Positions 60,974-64,000 of a stretch of 64,000 nt of DNA are shown here, piece after piece (within the stretch, counting starts at the first letter, position 1; the number at the start of each line of letters is the position of its first letter). Both the position numbers and the translations under genes were made by a program. The notes under the pieces are model-generated. The model was not told the DNA's origin. It searched no databases and saw only the letters and a program-made list of their open reading frames with translations. The DNA is from Bradyrhizobium sp. B124 (GTDB lineage Bacteria; Pseudomonadota; Alphaproteobacteria; Rhizobiales; Xanthobacteraceae): the NCBI RefSeq assembly GCF_038967635.1, contig NZ_CP152413.1, forward strand, positions 3,844,001 to 3,908,000, read 5' to 3'.

Positions 60974-61906
60974 CTAGCCCCACGGCCCGCGCTGGCCTGA
61001 GGCACCGCCCCAGGGGCTGCGCGGCGGATAGCTGGCGCCGGCCGGACGCGGCGCGGTCTGGGTGCCGAGTTCGGCGGCGAGCTGCTGCAGCGCGGCGATG
61101 CGGTTCGCGGTCGAGGGGTGGGTGGCGAACAGATTGTCGACACCGTGGCCCGACAGCGGGTTGACGATGAACATGTGCGCGGTGGCCGGATTGCGCTCGG
61201 CTTCCATGTTCGGCAACTGGTGCGCTGCGTTCTCGATCTTCGCGAGCGCGGATGCCAGCCACATCGGCTGGCCGACGATGCGTGCGCCGAAATTGTCGGC
61301 GGCGTATTCACGGGTGCGGCTGATCGCCATCTGCACAAGCATGGCGCCGAGCGGCGCCAGGATCATCATCGCGATCGAGCCGACGATGCCGGGGCCGTTG
61401 TTGTTGCGGTTGCCGCCGAAGAACATGCTGAACTGCGCCAGCATCGAGATCGCGCCGGCGATCGTCGCGGTGATCGTCATAGTCAGCGTGTCGTGGTGCT
61501 TGATATGCGCAAGCTCATGCGCGATCACGCCGGCGAGTTCCTCGCGGCTGAGCTGCTGCATCAAGCCAGTGGTGACGGCAACCGCGGCGTTCTCCGGATT
61601 GCGGCCGGTCGCGAATGCGTTCGGCTGCGCCTCGTCCATCACGAACACGCGGGGCATCGGCAGGCTCGCGCGCTGCGCGAGCTCGGCGACGAGATTGTAG
61701 AGGTCCGGCGCCGAACGCGCATCGACCTGACGGGCACCGTACATCGACAGCACCATGCGGTCGGAATTCCAGTAGGTGAACAGATTTGTCGCAGCCGCGA
61801 CGATCAGCGCGATCACGGCGCCGGTGCCGCCGCCGATCAGATAGCCGACGCCCATGAACAGCGCAGTGAGGCCGGCAAGCAGGAGCGCGGTGCGGAAATA
61901 ATTCAT
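60974..61906 (-). CDS. htpX: Membrane zinc metalloprotease HtpX
   Basis: 310 residues from the ATG at 61906. Two N-terminal membrane segments ('[21 protein letters not shown]', '[18 protein letters not shown]') are followed by '[33 protein letters not shown]' and the catalytic HELAH in '[17 protein letters not shown]'; Glu in '[15 protein letters not shown]' is the third zinc ligand. It degrades misfolded membrane proteins with FtsH. The tail '[25 protein letters not shown]' is a short Pro/Gly run. Confidence 0.96.
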   Translation of the reverse strand: MNYFRTALLLAGLTALFMGVGYLIGGGTGAVIALIVAAATNLFTYWNSDRMVLSMYGARQVDARSAPDLYNLVAELAQRASLPMPRVFVMDEAQPNAFATGRNPENAAVAVTTGLMQQLSREELAGVIAHELAHIKHHDTLTMTITATIAGAISMLAQFSMFFGGNRNNNGPGIVGSIAMMILAPLGAMLVQMAISRTREYAADNFGARIVGQPMWLASALAKIENAAHQLPNMEAERNPATAHMFIVNPLSGHGVDNLFATHPSTANRIAALQQLAAELGTQTAPRPAGASYPPRSPWGGASGQRGPWG

Positions 61907-62044
61907 CGTGGTTCCCTCACGGCGAGCGGAATGCTGCCACAACTGACGCCGCTGAGGTAGGGATTTTGCCGCGGAAGCCGCAAGGGGAAGGTGTGCGTCG
62001 CAGCGACGCGGCGTGGGTTAACGATTGGTCATGTGACGCGATCG

Positions 62045-62131
62045 GTAGCCCGGATGGAGCGAAGCGAAATCCGGGACTATCTCACCGCGGAGAAACTGCC
62101 CCGGATTGCGCTTCGCTCCATCCGGGCTACG
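62045..62131. repeat. Family A extragenic palindrome, copy 3
   Basis: GTAGCCCGGATGGAGCGAAG and CTTCGCTCCATCCGGGCTAC: perfect 20-bp arms. It lies directly after the hybrid kinase gene and upstream of htpX. Confidence 0.92.
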
Positions 62132-62141
62132 AAGTTGCGAA

Positions 62142-63794
62142 TTACTCCGCCGGCTCCCGCGCGATCACCGCCTCCTCCGCGCGCAGCGCGACCCGCAGCA
62201 TGCGGGCGAGTTGGGCGCGGCTATAGGGCTTGGCCAGGAACAGAATGCCCTGCTCGAGCTTGCCGTCCTGGTCGATGGCGTCATCGGTGTAGCCCGAGGT
62301 GAACAACACGCGCAAGCCGGGGCGCCGCCGCTCGGCCTCGGTGGCCAGCTCGCGTCCGTTCATCGCACCGGGCATGATGACATCCGTGAACAACAGATCG
62401 ACCGGCGCGCCGCTGTCGAGCACGGCAAGCGCTTCGCCGCCATTATTTGCCGACAGCGTGGTGTAGCCGAGGCTCTCGATCTGGGTCAGCACGTAGGAGC
62501 GCACCAGTCTGTCATCCTCGACGACGAGCACGATCTCCTGCGCGCCGCGCACCTCCGGCTGCCGCCGCTCGGGTAGCACGGCCGGCGAGAGCACCGCCGC
62601 GCGCGGCAGATAGAGCATCACCCTTGTACCGCGACCGACCTCGCTGTCGAGCGCGATGTGGCCGTTGGACTGCTTGACAAAGCCGTAGACCATGGAAAGC
62701 CCTAGGCCGGTGCCCTTGCCGACGTCCTTGGTGGTGAAGAACGGCTCGAACACTTTGGCGAGATCGGCTTCCGCGATGCCCTGGCCGTTGTCGATCAGCG
62801 CGATCGCGACATAGTCGCCGGCGGCAAGTCCGTCATGGCCGTGCACGTCTGATGGCTTCAGTTCGGCAGTGCGGGTCTCGATCCGCAGCCGGCCGCCCTT
62901 CGGCATCGCATCGCGCGCGTTCAGCGCGAGATTGATGATCGTGGTGACCAGCTGGTTGGAATCGACCAGCGCGCGCGGCAGATCGGGTGCGGGGCGAAAA
63001 TCGATATCGACATGGTCGCCGATGGTCGGCCGGAGCAGCTCGATGGTGTCGACCATCAGCGCATTGACGTCGACATCGCTCGGCTGCAGCGGCTGCTTGC
63101 GCGCGAAGGCGAGCAGATGCCGCGTCAGCGATGCACCGCGCTCGGCAGCGTCGCGGATCAGACTGGTGATCTCGGTGAGTTGGCGGTTGTGGGCGACCGC
63201 CTCGGCCAGGATGTCGATGGTGCCGGTGATGACGGTAGGGATGTTGTTGAAGTCGTGCGCGATGCCGCCGGTGAGCTGGCCGACCGCTTCCATCTTCTGC
63301 GCCTGGCGGATCCTGCTCTCGTTGACCTCGGCCTCGCGGAAACGCTCGAGCAGGACTTCCGAGCGCTGGCGCTGCCGGCCCTCCTCGGCGAGCGCGACAT
63401 GGGCCTCGCGCAGCTGCGCCTCGGTCGGGATCGCCAGGATTTTCGGGATCAGCGGCCAGAGCAGCACCGCGGTGAAGATCGAGGCGACAGCAGTGAGCGC
63501 CTTGACTATTCCTTCGAGCCCGTAGATCGGCACCCACAGCGTGTAGATCGAGAACACATGGGTGAGGCCGCAGGCGAGGATGAACGCGGCGAACGGCCAG
63601 GCCATCCAGCCGAACTGGAAGTCGCGCCGCTTGGAGACGAGGATCGCCAGCGCAAACGGAATCGAGAAATACGAAGCGGCAATGATCGCGTCTGAAATCA
63701 CGTGCAGCCAGATCAGCTCCGGCTCCCACAACAGGCAGATGCCGTGTGGCGAAAACGTCGACGAATCCAACAGACGCTCGAGAAAACTCCACAC
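62142..63794 (-). CDS. Hybrid histidine kinase with ethylene-receptor-like membrane domain
   Basis: 550 residues from a GTG at 63794 (GGAGG 5 nt upstream; the longer GTG at 63827 would add 11 residues). The membrane domain (about 25-125, three helices) carries '[14 protein letters not shown]' and '[12 protein letters not shown]', which align with the ethylene-binding domain of plant ETR1: Asp35, Tyr42, Ile45, Pro46, Ile72, Cys75 and His79 here equal D25, Y32, I35, P36, I62, C65 and H69, all at the same spacing. A coiled linker leads to the kinase (phosphoacceptor His180 in 'GGIAHDFNN', N box '[11 protein letters not shown]', '[11 protein letters not shown]'). The C-terminal receiver (421-550) has Asp471 and Lys522. 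It probably senses ethylene or a copper-bound ligand. Confidence 0.9.
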   Translation of the reverse strand: MWSFLERLLDSSTFSPHGICLLWEPELIWLHVISDAIIAASYFSIPFALAILVSKRRDFQFGWMAWPFAAFILACGLTHVFSIYTLWVPIYGLEGIVKALTAVASIFTAVLLWPLIPKILAIPTEAQLREAHVALAEEGRQRQRSEVLLERFREAEVNESRIRQAQKMEAVGQLTGGIAHDFNNIPTVITGTIDILAEAVAHNRQLTEITSLIRDAAERGASLTRHLLAFARKQPLQPSDVDVNALMVDTIELLRPTIGDHVDIDFRPAPDLPRALVDSNQLVTTIINLALNARDAMPKGGRLRIETRTAELKPSDVHGHDGLAAGDYVAIALIDNGQGIAEADLAKVFEPFFTTKDVGKGTGLGLSMVYGFVKQSNGHIALDSEVGRGTRVMLYLPRAAVLSPAVLPERRQPEVRGAQEIVLVVEDDRLVRSYVLTQIESLGYTTLSANNGGEALAVLDSGAPVDLLFTDVIMPGAMNGRELATEAERRRPGLRVLFTSGYTDDAIDQDGKLEQGILFLAKPYSRAQLARMLRVALRAEEAVIAREPAE

Positions 63795-63940
63795 GGGTCC
63801 CTCCGGGCGTGATCGATCCGCCGACACCCCTGCCCGCGAATCACCCGCCGATCATAGCGGCGGCTCTTCAACCTGCCGAAGCCCAATTGGTCTAACAGGG
63901 CACCCCCGTTGTTGCCCGGTGTCGCCCTGGTGTATGCAGG

Positions 63941-64000
63941 ATGGACCTTGATCCCCCTTTCCCAGCCGGTGACATCGATGCCAGCTTCTCCCCTCCGCGC
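63941..64000 (+). CDS. Possible start of a gene running off the right edge
   Basis: From the ATG at 63941 an open frame of 20 codons (MDLDPPFPAGDIDASFSPPR) continues to the end of the window. It is transcribed away from the hybrid kinase. Length is too short for any family call and no clear ribosome site is seen, so this is tentative. Confidence 0.3.
   Translation, partial: MDLDPPFPAGDIDASFSPPR

Noticed and set aside
63828..64000. Search for a cognate response regulator or ethylene-related gene next to the hybrid kinase
   Set aside because: Only 20 codons of a possible gene are in the window; nothing can be said about its identity.

Overview
The window reads as chromosomal DNA from a Bradyrhizobium-like alphaproteobacterium (Bradyrhizobiaceae/Rhizobiales). 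The support is high GC, a fused cytochrome b/c1 gene (fbcH) behind a Rieske gene, a fused trpE(G) with a trpL leader, a CcrM-type GANTC methylase, DUF1127, DUF4170, DUF1285 and DUF2946 genes, and many dispersed extragenic palindromes of the sort common in these genomes. I see no rRNA, tRNA, CRISPR array, phage, transposase or integrase. It is mostly a core region, with a looser accessory stretch from about 49.5 kb to the end.

Layout. 0-13 kb: a partial VOC gene, a radical SAM gene of the spore-photolyase-like PA0069 family with an alphaproteobacterial LexA box, a glycosyltransferase, a MarR-GNAT fusion, moaB, a YpfJ-type metalloprotease, ccrM, two glutathione transferases, a LysR regulator divergent from an NTF2-like gene, a flavoprotein monooxygenase and a thioesterase. 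12.5-24 kb: mutY diverges from a DUF721/DciA-like gene, a DsbA-like oxidoreductase and smc; then come Rsm22, LemA with an M48 protease, and two ParA/P-loop ATPases. 24-29 kb: apt, trpE(G) with its leader attenuator, an extradiol-type VOC protein and a dienelactone hydrolase. 29-35.6 kb: the bc1 complex genes, then a compact run trmL-queE-queD-hemF-HAD (tRNA wobble modification, queuosine, haem) and a YodC-like protein with a very acidic tail. 35.6-39.2 kb: a minus-strand operon DUF1285-NUDIX-DUF6111-CCA nucleotidyltransferase-TauE. 39.4-46.4 kb: a MoxR-DUF58-DUF4159-membrane protein operon. 46.5-49.5 kb: a Zur-box-controlled DUF2946 plus TonB receptor pair, probably for zinc uptake. 49.5-64 kb: small single genes, the ScfR-like regulator, a HiPIP, a serine protease with an apparent frame break, an aldo/keto reductase, htpX, and a hybrid histidine kinase whose N-terminus matches the plant/cyanobacterial ethylene-binding domain.

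Main points of interest: (1) the hybrid kinase at 62142-63794 keeps every ethylene/copper-binding residue of ETR1 I could check, at identical spacing; (2) a leaderless trpL encoding tandem Trp codons with mutually exclusive stem-loops; (3) LexA and Zur operators; (4) GANTC sites at the ccrM start and a 19-bp palindrome carrying two GANTC sites upstream of smc; (5) at least six families of extragenic palindromes, three of which share a nested GCGCAATTGCGC core; (6) a QueD without the usual catalytic cysteine.
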